A DNA stretch of 64,000 bases from Bacteroidales bacterium UBA3834 (GCA_002392965.1 DGIA01000010.1:96179-160178), one strand, 5' to 3'. Positions 26,496 to 34,261 are shown, counted from the stretch's first letter. Made by a program: numbers and translations. The notes: generated by a model not told the origin, from the letters alone.

Positions 26496-27779
26496 TTAAT
26501 TATCAAATGATATTGAATATTGTGCAGGGTTGTTTGTGTATGATGAAAACTGGTTCAGCCTCTTCACCGGAATGAACTTATCAATCCAACCATTCTTTCG
26601 GGATGCTTCATAGGCCCCCTTATATCTCTTGACAAATTCTGAACGTGTTGAGCAATTCCGCGCAGCATCTCTGCATGCTTCGTATGTCCATTTTCGAGGA
26701 GATACTTTAGGAATAGGTTTCTCAAACCAGTAGTAATCATCTAACCACTTGTTCTGGGATGCAGTTTGATAGGCATGATGGTTGCCTTTGCCAAAATCCC
26801 AACGTGTTTTGTACTTTCGTGCCTCATTATAGCATGTCTCGTATGTCCATTTCCTATTGCCGAGAGTGCTGAACCAGACGTAATCATCAATCCATCCTTT
26901 TCGTAATGCTTTTGCATATGCCGATTGACAATTGGCGCTGAATTCTGTTCTTGAATTGTATTTTCGGGCTTCATCATAACACTCTTTTTTTGTCCATTTA
27001 CGTGCAGCACCTCCAATTGAACCATGGCCAATTCCTGTTTTAGCTCGATTCAACAAAATCCAACCATTCTTCTCATAATGCTTTACAACCTCATCTTCAT
27101 ATTTCTGAGCTTCGGCAACAGTACAATTATCATACCAATATTTAGGTTCGGGCACACTTGTTTTATGGTCTCTTGCAAAGATTAAAACCGGCGAATTTGA
27201 CTTTCCAAACGAGTTGATTCCTAAGTGCTGCAAATGCCGTCTTTCTTTGTCATCGGTAAGACCGACATACACGACATTAAACTCCTTGAACTCATAAGAA
27301 TATACACACCGTATTCTTTCCTTCAAGTCAATTTTTGAAGGAATGAAATCCTCCATCCAGCCATTTTTAATGGCGATATAATAGACGAATTGATTCCCTT
27401 TGTAGAATTCAGTTCTGCTTGAATATTTTTTCGCCTCCTCCTTCACTCTATCATAGTCATTCCAGTATCCTTTTGGTTTGAATTGTAGAGTCATCCAATC
27501 GTAATCATCAAGCCAACCTCTTTGTAAAGCTTTTGCATATGCGCCACTACACTTTTTTTGGAATTCTAATCTAGTAGTATACTTTTGTGCTTCTTTATAG
27601 CAGGCGTCATACGTCCATCGTATTGAACGGAGGCCACGAACAAACCAAGTGTAGTCTTTTATCCACTTATGTCTTATTGCAGCATTGTGTGCTCGAGGAT
27701 GTTTTTCTGCAAATTCAGAAGAACATCTGCATGTTTTGGCCAATTCATAACACTCGTCATATGTCCAAATGTGTCTCAT
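26496..27779 (-). CDS. GIY-YIG nuclease domain embedded in six copies of a WTYxxCYxEARKY repeat
   Basis: A 427-residue protein. Residues about 157-250 read as a GIY-YIG nuclease: VYS at 159 and VYVG at 170 replace the GIY and YIG strands, Arg180/181 follow, and Glu228 and Asn244 fit the later conserved positions. Around it are six units of about 42 residues: 5-46, 55-96, 106-146, 262-303, 311-352 and 364-404. The unit consensus is roughly W-T-Y-x-x-C-Y-x-E-A-R-K-Y-x-S-R-x-E-F, then AY-x-x-A-x-x-x-G-W-x-D-D-Y. I do not recognise a named family for the unit; similar units occur beside phage and mobile nucleases, so DNA binding is plausible. It starts 3 bases after the XRE gene. Confidence 0.8.
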   Translation of the reverse strand: MRHIWTYDECYELAKTCRCSSEFAEKHPRAHNAAIRHKWIKDYTWFVRGLRSIRWTYDACYKEAQKYTTRLEFQKKCSGAYAKALQRGWLDDYDWMTLQFKPKGYWNDYDRVKEEAKKYSSRTEFYKGNQFVYYIAIKNGWMEDFIPSKIDLKERIRCVYSYEFKEFNVVYVGLTDDKERRHLQHLGINSFGKSNSPVLIFARDHKTSVPEPKYWYDNCTVAEAQKYEDEVVKHYEKNGWILLNRAKTGIGHGSIGGAARKWTKKECYDEARKYNSRTEFSANCQSAYAKALRKGWIDDYVWFSTLGNRKWTYETCYNEARKYKTRWDFGKGNHHAYQTASQNKWLDDYYWFEKPIPKVSPRKWTYEACRDAARNCSTRSEFVKRYKGAYEASRKNGWIDKFIPVKRLNQFSSYTNNPAQYSISFDN

Positions 27780-27782
27780 ATC

Positions 27783-28250
27783 CTATTCTCCTTTCTTCAC
27801 AAAGTCCAGTTGCATTCCCAAAGCAGAAGCGATACGACAAAGAATGTCTAATCCTGGGGAATATTTACCCTGTTCAATACGGCTCATGTTGGCAGGTGTA
27901 ATACCCGCTTTCTGAGCAACTGTTTTTGCATCCAAGCCTTGCTCTTCCCGTAATTCTTTTATCCTATGCCCTATACGCTCGCGGTCGGCATTTCTATCTT
28001 GACCTGCGAACATTGGCATTTCATAACCAAGAACGTGAAGTTGGCGTGTGAGATAATTGAAATAATCATCTCGCTCTAATTTGAAATAATTGTCAGTAAT
28101 TGTACAAATTGCATCTGAATATTCTTTTGATAGAAGTAGTGGCATTGTACTACTGAATCCGATAATGTAAACACCTCCTTGTGGGTGTTCTACCCTAACT
28201 TGCGAAGTTCCGTTCTTCGCTTCTTGCATTGATAAAATCTTTGTTTCCAT
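27783..28250 (-). CDS. XRE-type helix-turn-helix regulator with extra N-terminal domain
   Basis: A 155-residue protein. Residues 92-146 form an XRE/Cro-type domain (IGHRIKELREEQGL, then TVAQKAGITPANMSRIEQGKYSPGLDILCRIASALG). Residues 1-85 form a separate mixed domain (GGVYIIGFSSTMPLLLSKEYSDAIC) that I cannot assign. It precedes the GIY-YIG gene by 3 bases, so the pair is one operon and the arrangement resembles a controller or antitoxin before an effector. A palindrome over its own promoter suggests autoregulation. Confidence 0.88.
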   Translation of the reverse strand: METKILSMQEAKNGTSQVRVEHPQGGVYIIGFSSTMPLLLSKEYSDAICTITDNYFKLERDDYFNYLTRQLHVLGYEMPMFAGQDRNADRERIGHRIKELREEQGLDAKTVAQKAGITPANMSRIEQGKYSPGLDILCRIASALGMQLDFVKKGE

Positions 28251-28298
28251 TACGATACGTTTTTAATGTGTTCGACACTTATATAATGAAATTCGATG

Positions 28299-28331
28299 CA
28301 AAGATACGAATAATTATCAAATTAGATAATT
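28299..28331 (-). promoter_or_regulatory. Promoter and candidate operator of the XRE/GIY-YIG pair
   Basis: The -7 box TATCTTTG on the minus strand is at 28299-28306. Just upstream lies the palindrome AATTATC-aaatta-GATAATT (28312-28331), two perfect 7-base arms with a 6-base spacer, where a bound repressor would cover the region between the -7 box and the expected -33 box. Confidence 0.55.
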
Positions 28332-28385
28332 GTTTTAAGTATTTTTAATATTGAAAAACGTGAAGTAAAATACAGCCAATATCCC

Positions 28386-29558
28386 TTAGAACAACTTTCC
28401 CCTTTTTCCAAACGCCTTTTCGTATTCCTCTTTCAGATTATCTTTTGTAAGCGGTTCTTTCTCTTGCTCAATCTTACGGAGGCGGAGTTCGATGGCTCTT
28501 TTGCTACGGTCAAATAGTTTGGCCAACTCCTCAATGGTTGTCCTTTTCATAAACAAAGTCCATAATTTCTCGTCGTCCCCTGCCGTCCATTTTGCACCGT
28601 GATTGGCATACTTCTGACGCATTTTGTTTTCTGATGATGGTGATGGCGACTCGGGGTTTGGGCATTCCTTCTTTGTCGAATAACTTTGCTTACTGGGTAT
28701 CACGCCACGGACACCACCTTTGGGATTTGGTACATCGCCGTTGTAGCGAGGTATCAAGTGCATGTGGACGTGAAAGACCGATTGGCCAGCGGCTTCTCCC
28801 ACGTTTATTCCGACATTATATCCGTCAGGATGGAAACGTTCATCCACTTTCTGCCTGACGTATTGCAGCATCACGTTCATTGCTTCTCGCTCGTGGTGCG
28901 TGAGGTCGAAATAAGACGCGACATGCCGTTTGGGAACGATGAGCGCGTGCCCAGGAGAAACTGGGTAACCATCATAGAAGGCCACACAAGTAGCCGTCTC
29001 GCATATCACTTCCACCCGACGAGCCAACCTACAGAACGGGCAGGTCTCTCCTTCGGTGCGGGGAAGCTTGTTGAAATGATTGTATTGGTATAGTTCATAG
29101 GAACTGTTACTCACCAAACTCTTATAGGGTAGCTTTACGTTGCATTGGTAGGTGTACTGTTTATGGATGGCATGAAGCCGGAAGCCTTCTTCCTCCAAGT
29201 CGCGACGAACTGCATAATAGGCCGTTCCCGTTGGCTTCAGCAAATTCGAGACATTCATCAACACCTCCGCCTGTGCGTAAGGTTCAAGAACATTAAGAAC
29301 ATAATTGCAGATGATGGTGTCGAATTGTCCTGTGGGATAATCGGGGCGATAATAATAGTCGTATCCGACAATATCCAAACCTTGCCGTTTCAACTCATCC
29401 GTATCATATCCAAAACCACATCCGAAGTCGAGGATGCGACCTTTCAGAAGTCCTTTGCCCAAAAGATAACGTGTGGGAACAGATAGGTCTGTCCGCTTGA
29501 TGGCAGTCAAATATGGATGGTTTATCTTCTCTGGCTCTATGTGTGTCAGTTTCTCCAT
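28386..29558 (-). CDS. SAM-dependent methyltransferase / HIT / SANT-like three-domain fusion
   Basis: A 390-residue fusion. Residues 15-165 are a class I methyltransferase with AdoMet loop DFGCGFG at 44-50. The motif IV position reads NYVLNVL, not a DPPY-type base-methylation motif; the whole domain resembles the putative methyltransferases associated with DNA phosphorothioation (TIGR04096-like). Residues 170-295 are a HIT nucleotide hydrolase with CPFC at 173-176 and the triad HVHMH at 263-267. Residues 323-364 (KWTAGDDEKLWTLF... RSKRAIELRL) look like a SANT/Myb-type DNA-binding helix bundle. Methyltransferase-HIT fusions are known in databases. The C-terminal part and the operon with two HNH nucleases suggest action on DNA or modified nucleotides. 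Confidence 0.85.
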   Translation of the reverse strand: MEKLTHIEPEKINHPYLTAIKRTDLSVPTRYLLGKGLLKGRILDFGCGFGYDTDELKRQGLDIVGYDYYYRPDYPTGQFDTIICNYVLNVLEPYAQAEVLMNVSNLLKPTGTAYYAVRRDLEEEGFRLHAIHKQYTYQCNVKLPYKSLVSNSSYELYQYNHFNKLPRTEGETCPFCRLARRVEVICETATCVAFYDGYPVSPGHALIVPKRHVASYFDLTHHEREAMNVMLQYVRQKVDERFHPDGYNVGINVGEAAGQSVFHVHMHLIPRYNGDVPNPKGGVRGVIPSKQSYSTKKECPNPESPSPSSENKMRQKYANHGAKWTAGDDEKLWTLFMKRTTIEELAKLFDRSKRAIELRLRKIEQEKEPLTKDNLKEEYEKAFGKRGKLF

Positions 29559-30622
29559 AGTTCGAATCCCATGTTTTGTGCAATTTGGTTCATCGGGTTA
29601 AATGTACGGGCAAAGCAGCTCCGTAGTGTTGTATTATCCATCTGGATCAACTCTTGTGGTGTGCATCCAAGAGTGATGTAGTCCTCAAGTATTTCTTGCC
29701 CACGATAGTTCTCCTTGATACAAACACGAACAGCATTTTGTTGTGTGGTTGCAAGTTTCAACAGGTATTGGTCAAGGTCGGGTAAACGGTCGCCCTTTGA
29801 AGAGTTTACGCTGCCGTCGGCAGGAACAAGGTTCCACAGCAGATTGTGCGAAACGAAACTCCATGGGATAAAATGGTCAAGGTCGTAATTGCCAACCACG
29901 ATTGGCTTGTTGGTATAGATACATCTTTGATTATTGGAATGTTCGAGTACGAAATCCCAATAATTACGCTGCCGAGTTAAAGTTTGTCGGCTTTCTGATT
30001 TTATCAGTTTGCTGGCAATATTTGGCACATTAGGATTGCGTGCTTGTAGGAATGTTGAGAGATTCCAGTATGCATAGTCCTTTAATATGACGTAATTCTC
30101 TTTTAGATATGGGAGCCAACGTGAGTTCAATTCAACCCAAATCGTATCTTCGTCCTTAGTAAGTTTATATAGGCAATTGTTTTCAAGAGATTGCGAGCGG
30201 CGCATTATCTCTTTAGTGTCAGCAATATCAATCCACGGACGCATGAACCAATAGGGTACGTTCTTAGGAAGAAAACCAAGTGTTTGTCTGACTAGTGTGT
30301 CATTCTTGTGTGAGTGCAACCACTTGCGTAGTTCGTTAAGGTTAATGTTCATTGGTAATTGATGCACTTCTTGAAGGGATATGATTGCATCTCGCAAAGA
30401 ATCGCTTTTGCCGAACGATAACCGGAAATAACTCACGGGATACCATGCATTGGCGACCATTTCCACCATGATGTCCCATATGTTCATTCGCGTCATATCA
30501 TTCTTGACGTATAGGTCAAGAATTCCCATGAACCAATAAAACTTATAGGTGGCTGACGTATTCTTGAAAATGCGCGTCAACGGTTCAATCGTGAGAGTAT
30601 TAGATGTCGGCAAGGTGTTCAT
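29546..30622 (-). CDS. HNH endonuclease domain protein
   Basis: A 358-residue protein. The nuclease is near residues 234-280: CIYTNKP at 234-240, the Asp-His pair LDHF at 248-251, Asn at 264 and the SSKGDRLP segment. The N-terminal 220 residues are helical and rich in Trp and Tyr, with no family I can name. Only one of the zinc cysteines of longer HNH domains is seen. It overlaps the downstream methyltransferase/HIT gene by 13 bases and follows the first HNH gene by 7 bases, so the three are translationally coupled. Confidence 0.85.
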   Translation of the reverse strand: MNTLPTSNTLTIEPLTRIFKNTSATYKFYWFMGILDLYVKNDMTRMNIWDIMVEMVANAWYPVSYFRLSFGKSDSLRDAIISLQEVHQLPMNINLNELRKWLHSHKNDTLVRQTLGFLPKNVPYWFMRPWIDIADTKEIMRRSQSLENNCLYKLTKDEDTIWVELNSRWLPYLKENYVILKDYAYWNLSTFLQARNPNVPNIASKLIKSESRQTLTRQRNYWDFVLEHSNNQRCIYTNKPIVVGNYDLDHFIPWSFVSHNLLWNLVPADGSVNSSKGDRLPDLDQYLLKLATTQQNAVRVCIKENYRGQEILEDYITLGCTPQELIQMDNTTLRSCFARTFNPMNQIAQNMGFELWRN

Positions 30623-30629
30623 TTGAATT

Positions 30630-31490
30630 TTAATTCTTTAAATGCTCATAAAGCTTAAGCCTCAGCACCTCGCCATTCTCAAACTCAAATTGGAACTTAT
30701 TGCGATTGAACCTCGGATTGTTCTTGTGGATAATCCTATGGTAGTTGGGGCTGATAATAATGATGTTTGTGGAGTCGTTGTTCTGCGAACGGGTGAAATA
30801 ATCAATGTGGTGTGCTTCTACTACACTATCTCCATATTCATCGCCAATTTTCTCGCCGCTAATTTCGTCGCGATAGTTGTAGAAACGCTTCAATGTTAGG
30901 ATGATGCTGCGGTCAATCCTGCGATACTTCACCAGACGTTGTTTCTCTTCAACCGAAGCTGTTTTGTCTGCCATAAAGAATTTGTCGTCATCACTTTGCT
31001 CAAATAATTCTTCGGGCATATCTCTAAGTCGATTGGCAACTTGTTTAAACTCGGTATTGGGACAACACTCCATACAGAGAACATCGGAGTTGGGTGTAAG
31101 GTATAGCCGGATATATTCATGTATATCGTTTGGAAGCATGAGCTGGCGATGGTGATTCTCCTTCAGTTGACGCTTGGTGGATAGGTAAGAATAACTCTCG
31201 TGAAAGATACTGCGGAGCTTGGCAACTATTGGCGAGGTTGTGGAATATCGAATCTGTATAATATCTTTATGGCCAGGATACTTTCGTTGGTCGAAATTTT
31301 GATTCTTTAGAATTGCATCGAAAAACTCTCCGTCAATTAGTATCTTTATCTGTTTTCCGGCTCCGTGTTTCAAAATGGATGCATCCCATTCCTTGAAGCG
31401 AACATAGACAGAAATGGGTATTGCCAGACCTTCGTTAAGGAGAGACCAGTTTACATCTTTCTGCAAAATAAAACCATCATCGTAATCCAT
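30630..31490 (-). CDS. HNH endonuclease, first gene of the island operon
   Basis: With the ATG at 31490 the protein has 286 residues. The N-terminal part carries GAGKQIKILIDGEFFDAILKNQNFD (43-67), a fold seen in front of some HNH restriction-type nucleases. The HNH motif is EAHHIDYF at 225-232, then Asn242 and the His pair H251 and H255. The frame is open further upstream to 31679, but a near-perfect promoter at 31537-31567 lies inside that extension, so the first ATG after it was chosen. Two genes follow with 7-base spacing and a 13-base overlap. Confidence 0.85.
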   Translation of the reverse strand: MDYDDGFILQKDVNWSLLNEGLAIPISVYVRFKEWDASILKHGAGKQIKILIDGEFFDAILKNQNFDQRKYPGHKDIIQIRYSTTSPIVAKLRSIFHESYSYLSTKRQLKENHHRQLMLPNDIHEYIRLYLTPNSDVLCMECCPNTEFKQVANRLRDMPEELFEQSDDDKFFMADKTASVEEKQRLVKYRRIDRSIILTLKRFYNYRDEISGEKIGDEYGDSVVEAHHIDYFTRSQNNDSTNIIIISPNYHRIIHKNNPRFNRNKFQFEFENGEVLRLKLYEHLKN

Positions 31491-31536
31491 CAGAGTTGCA
31501 TATTTCTGCTGCGTTTCATTTCTTTTTTTCAATCTG

Positions 31537-31567
31537 CAAAGATACACATTATTTCTGAATCGGCAAA
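31537..31567 (-). promoter_or_regulatory. Promoter of the HNH-HNH-methyltransferase/HIT operon
   Basis: On the minus strand a TTTG -33 box (31564-31567) and a TATCTTTG -7 box (31537-31544) are separated by exactly 19 bases, the textbook Bacteroidota arrangement. It settles the start of the first HNH gene at 31490. Confidence 0.8.
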
Positions 31568-31767
31568 AAATAATTATTCCTATATATCGTGATTGTGCTT
31601 CCTGACGTCCATCTTCCAGTTCCATTTCCCTAAGCGCTTCGGCAAAATCCTCATAGTGAGCATGCTCCGCAACGAGCACCTCGCCATCCTCTCTTCCCTC
31701 AAATCATACCGCAAACTCTATAAGCCTCGTAGAATGAGGAACTTGAATGAGTAAACGAAACAAAAAA

Positions 31768-31916
31768 TCTGACAGTCTGACAATCTGACAATCAAAAAAA
31801 AGATACCTGACACCTCTTTATATAATATATAATTAATTAATAATTAATAATATATATAAAGAATAGAGGGTTTGTCACCCCTCAAAAATAGACTGTCAGA
31901 CTGTCAGACTGTCAGA
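31768..31916. repeat. Inverted element with iterated TCTGACAG arms around an AT-rich core
   Basis: The left arm (31768-31793) is three tandem 8-base units, TCTGACAG then TCTGACAA twice. The right arm (31891-31916) is three units of GACTGTCA. The arms are inverted copies with 2 mismatches in 26. Inside them TGACACCTC (from 31805) faces GAGGGTTTGTCA (to 31877) around about 50 bases of almost pure A/T that is itself nearly palindromic. The layout recalls iteron-bearing origins or MITEs. Confidence 0.8.
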
Positions 31917-31954
31917 AATTAACCCATCAAATTCACCTAAAAGGCAATTATTCA

Positions 31955-32065
31955 ATGAAATACGACATCACCAAACCCAAGACACCCATGATACCATCCC
32001 TCGGAAAAGGGTCCTTCACACCCCGCCAGGTTCAGGCGGTCGTCGAGTGGCTGGGAGCCCCGTAG
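31955..32065 (+). CDS. Possible 36-residue open frame, perhaps a mobile-element remnant
   Basis: The frame starts MKYDITKPKTPMIPSLGKG and stops with TAG inside a hairpin (GGGAGCC-ccgta-GGCTCCC, 32053-32071). It lies 39 bases after the inverted element. The segment FTPRQVQAVVEWL looks protein-like and beyond the TAG the same frame stays open for another 43 codons, which would fit a decayed longer gene. Coding status is doubtful and no family is recognised. Confidence 0.25.
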   Translation: MKYDITKPKTPMIPSLGKGSFTPRQVQAVVEWLGAP

Positions 32066-32141
32066 GCTCCCCAATCTACCGCCATCGTCACTTATCGGCA
32101 GCCATCCGCCCCCATCGGCAGAACCCCACGGAAAAAGGTCG

Positions 32142-32149
32142 TACTTTTG
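32142..32149 (+). promoter_or_regulatory. Orphan Bacteroidota -7 element
   Basis: TACTTTTG fits TAnnTTTG and is followed by GCATCGTGG as in many real Bacteroidota promoters, but no gene follows for over 1 kb. It may drive a small RNA or be left from a lost gene. Confidence 0.4.
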
Positions 32150-32235
32150 CATCGTGGTTCAGTCGGGAGGGTGCCGGCAAGGTTGTGGCTAACCTAGGTC
32201 AACCTTAGCTCTAACCTGTGGAATCCTTGGCACAT

Positions 32236-32367
32236 AACGAAAACGAAAACCAAAACGATAACGAAAACGAATTAACCAAAACCAATACGATAACGAAAAC
32301 AAATTAACGAAAACCAAAACGAAAACGATTTAACGAAAACCATAACCAATAACGAAAACGAAAACGG
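32236..32367. repeat. Degenerate AACGAA hexamer tract
   Basis: About 130 bases made of AACGAA, AACCAA, AACGAT and ATTAAC words in near-register, strongly purine-biased on the plus strand and without an open frame. Confidence 0.85.
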
Positions 32368-32586
32368 GATCCCAAGAATAAATTCAATCATCAAATTAGT
32401 GACCTGTGAACTGTGACCAGAGAGGTGGGAGAGGTGGTGAATAGTGAGGGAGTTAAAGAAGTTAAAGAAGTGATCGCGCTTCGCGCTAGAAGTTAAAGAC
32501 AATGGCAGTAGTGACCTGTGACCAGAGAGTGGTTAACTAGTGAAGACAAATGAGGGAATGCGGTTGTTAATGTGTTATTGCGTTAT

Positions 32587-32732
32587 TGTGTTTGCTCCAG
32601 CCCTCTGCACTTGGCCGCGCTAACGTCGCAGGCCGTGTCTCCAATGGAACCAGACAGAATGTGTTTGCTCCAGCCCCTTACGCGATGCCGAGCTTGCGTC
32701 GCAGGCCGTGTCTCCGATGGAGCCAGGCAGAG
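32587..32732. repeat. Two tandem 73-base repeats with a third partial copy
   Basis: Copies at 32587-32659 and 32660-32732 both begin TGTGTTTGCTCCAGCCC and share GTCGCAGGCCGTGTCTCC further on. A third partial copy with GCAGGCCGTGTCTCCGATGG is at 32888-32921. A related GCAGGCAGAGTG word recurs at 39554. The middle of the unit differs between copies 1 and 2. Confidence 0.85.
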
Positions 32733-33335
32733 TGTGGGAATGCTTTTTTAATGTGTTTTTCGCTTGGCTATTTTTTATTCAGCGGTGCTGACTCGCTATA
32801 TATAATCATTATTAGCGGTGCTATTCACTGCATTCTGTTTTATTTCCAAGGTGTTCATCACCCTTTCAGGGGTCGCAGGCATACCACGCAGGCCGTGTCT
32901 CCGATGGAGCCAGGCAGAGTGTGGGAATGCGTGAATTTGGGAATATGTTAATGTGTGAATTGGTTTAATGGGATGAATGGGCGAGATGGGGATGGGGTTG
33001 GGGTTGGACGGCCGATAACGGCCGCCCATGGGTTGAGAGAGGGTTTTTAATTCGCGCGGCGCGAGGGTGTAATTTTTGATTTTTTTAGGTTGAAAGGGGT
33101 GAAAAAATTAACATGTGTTATGAAAAAAAGTATTAAAAAGTGATATGGTGTTATCTGTTTGATATATTGTGTGTTGTGGTGGGGTTGAATATGCGAGAAG
33201 GAGGCGTTGAAATGTTAAATTATAGTTAAATAATCTGTGCCCGCCATTTAGCCCTTATTTTATATAATGACGCGTCGGGGTAGTAGCAACGGTATATCTT
33301 TAGGCCGGAGGAATGGCCGCCTCCATCAGGGTTTG

Positions 33336-33424
33336 TATATGGTTTCTATATGCTAACGTATATGCTTGGTATATGCTAAGTATATGGTAAGTATATGCTA
33401 ACTATATGCTGGCAATATGCTATA
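33336..33424. repeat. 11-bp tandem repeat array, eight units
   Basis: Consensus TATATGCTAAG. Units start at 33336, 33347, 33359, 33370, 33381, 33392, 33403 and 33414; all are 11 bases except the second (12). The array lies 57 bases before the DUF6266 gene, within its likely leader or promoter. Confidence 0.9.
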
Positions 33425-33480
33425 GATATCCGATGTCGCTGCCGGGAAACAAAAAACATTAACCATTAAAAAACAAAAAA

Positions 33481-34176
33481 ATGTCAAAAACTAGTAAAAA
33501 TGTCCTCGGCGATCAAAGAGGACGGATTGGAAAAGTAGTCGGCAAGGTTGTCGACGGAGTTCAGATGTATTCGGCACATACAGATTCTGTGAAGAACCCA
33601 CGTACACCCAAACAGGTGGCCTACAGGGCACGTTTCTCCGAAACCATCCGGCTTGGGAAGGCCATGCAGGGAGCCATAAATGTGGGGTTGAAAAACAGCG
33701 CTGCCAAGCTCAAGTTGATTTCTGCCTTCAACATCTTCGTGAAGAAGAACATCGGGCATATCACGTACAATGCAGAGACTGAGTTGACGACGGTGGACTA
33801 CCCACATGTGGAGCTCTCGAAAGGGGACACTCCATTTGTCAGCTTTACAGGCGTGACCTTCAATGTGGCGTTGACGGTGACGGCGAGTTTCACCGGCAAC
33901 GACGACATCCCCGGAGCCTACGAAGACGACAGCGTGTATGTGGTGGTTTATGCACCGACGATAGGCAAGAGTATGATGGCGATAGGTACACGTGCCGACG
34001 GTTCGGTGGCGGTGGTACTGCCATCTGTTTTCGCCAATGAGACGGTACATGTGTGGGGCTTCACCAAGACCTCTGTCGAGGAGACTGTCAGGGTTGAGAA
34101 TTACGGCTTGACGCTGACGCCCGGAGAGTGCTCTTTCACGTCGTACATAGGCACTGGTACGGTGCTTGCGGAGTAG
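33481..34176 (+). CDS. DUF6266 family protein
   Basis: A 231-residue protein of a Bacteroidota-restricted family of unknown function. The N-terminal third has the family pattern RGRIGKVVGKVVDGVQMYSAH, KNPRTPKQVAYRARFSE and MQGAINVGLKN, a basic segment that reads like a nucleic-acid or capsid-type surface. The remaining two thirds are beta-rich. No signal peptide is present. The leader contains AAACATTAACCATTAAAAAAC directly before the ATG. It is preceded by the 11-base repeat array and followed by a strong terminator. Members often occur in several copies per genome; only one is in the window. Confidence 0.82.
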   Translation: MSKTSKNVLGDQRGRIGKVVGKVVDGVQMYSAHTDSVKNPRTPKQVAYRARFSETIRLGKAMQGAINVGLKNSAAKLKLISAFNIFVKKNIGHITYNAETELTTVDYPHVELSKGDTPFVSFTGVTFNVALTVTASFTGNDDIPGAYEDDSVYVVVYAPTIGKSMMAIGTRADGSVAVVLPSVFANETVHVWGFTKTSVEETVRVENYGLTLTPGECSFTSYIGTGTVLAE

Positions 34177-34203
34177 GATCGGATGTGGGATTGTGGGTAA
34201 TTA

Positions 34204-34235
34204 AAGCGGCCCGCAGCTCTCGCTGCGGGCCGCTT
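34204..34235. terminator. Strong bidirectional terminator between convergent genes
   Basis: A perfect 14-base stem (AAGCGGCCCGCAGC with GCTGCGGGCCGCTT) around the loop TCTC. It is followed by CTTTGG on plus and TTAATT on minus. It separates the DUF6266 gene from the LiaF-like gene. Confidence 0.9.
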
Positions 34236-34261
34236 CTTTGGCAGATGGCTTCTTTGCGACG

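Larger units (their letters stand above)
31491..33480. other. Nearly 2 kb of repeats without a convincing gene
   Basis: After the HNH operon promoter comes a mosaic: an inverted 8-base-iterated element (31768-31916), a 36-codon open frame, a hairpin, an orphan promoter, a hexamer tract, a GTTAAAG/CGCGCTTCGCG repeat (32452-32507), a 73-base tandem repeat, further short repeats, a GGCCGATAACGGCC palindrome at 33010-33023 and an 11-base tandem array. Open frames here are short and change register. This looks like decayed mobile DNA. Confidence 0.7.

Noticed and set aside
28386..31490. A complete Dnd phosphorothioation system
   Set aside because: Only a methyltransferase resembling the associated family is present. 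No cysteine desulfurase, DndB-E or DndFGH-like genes are in the window.
31491..31679. Longer start for the first HNH nuclease
   Set aside because: A TTTG-N19-TATCTTTG promoter lies inside the extension, so it cannot be part of the coding region of the same transcript.
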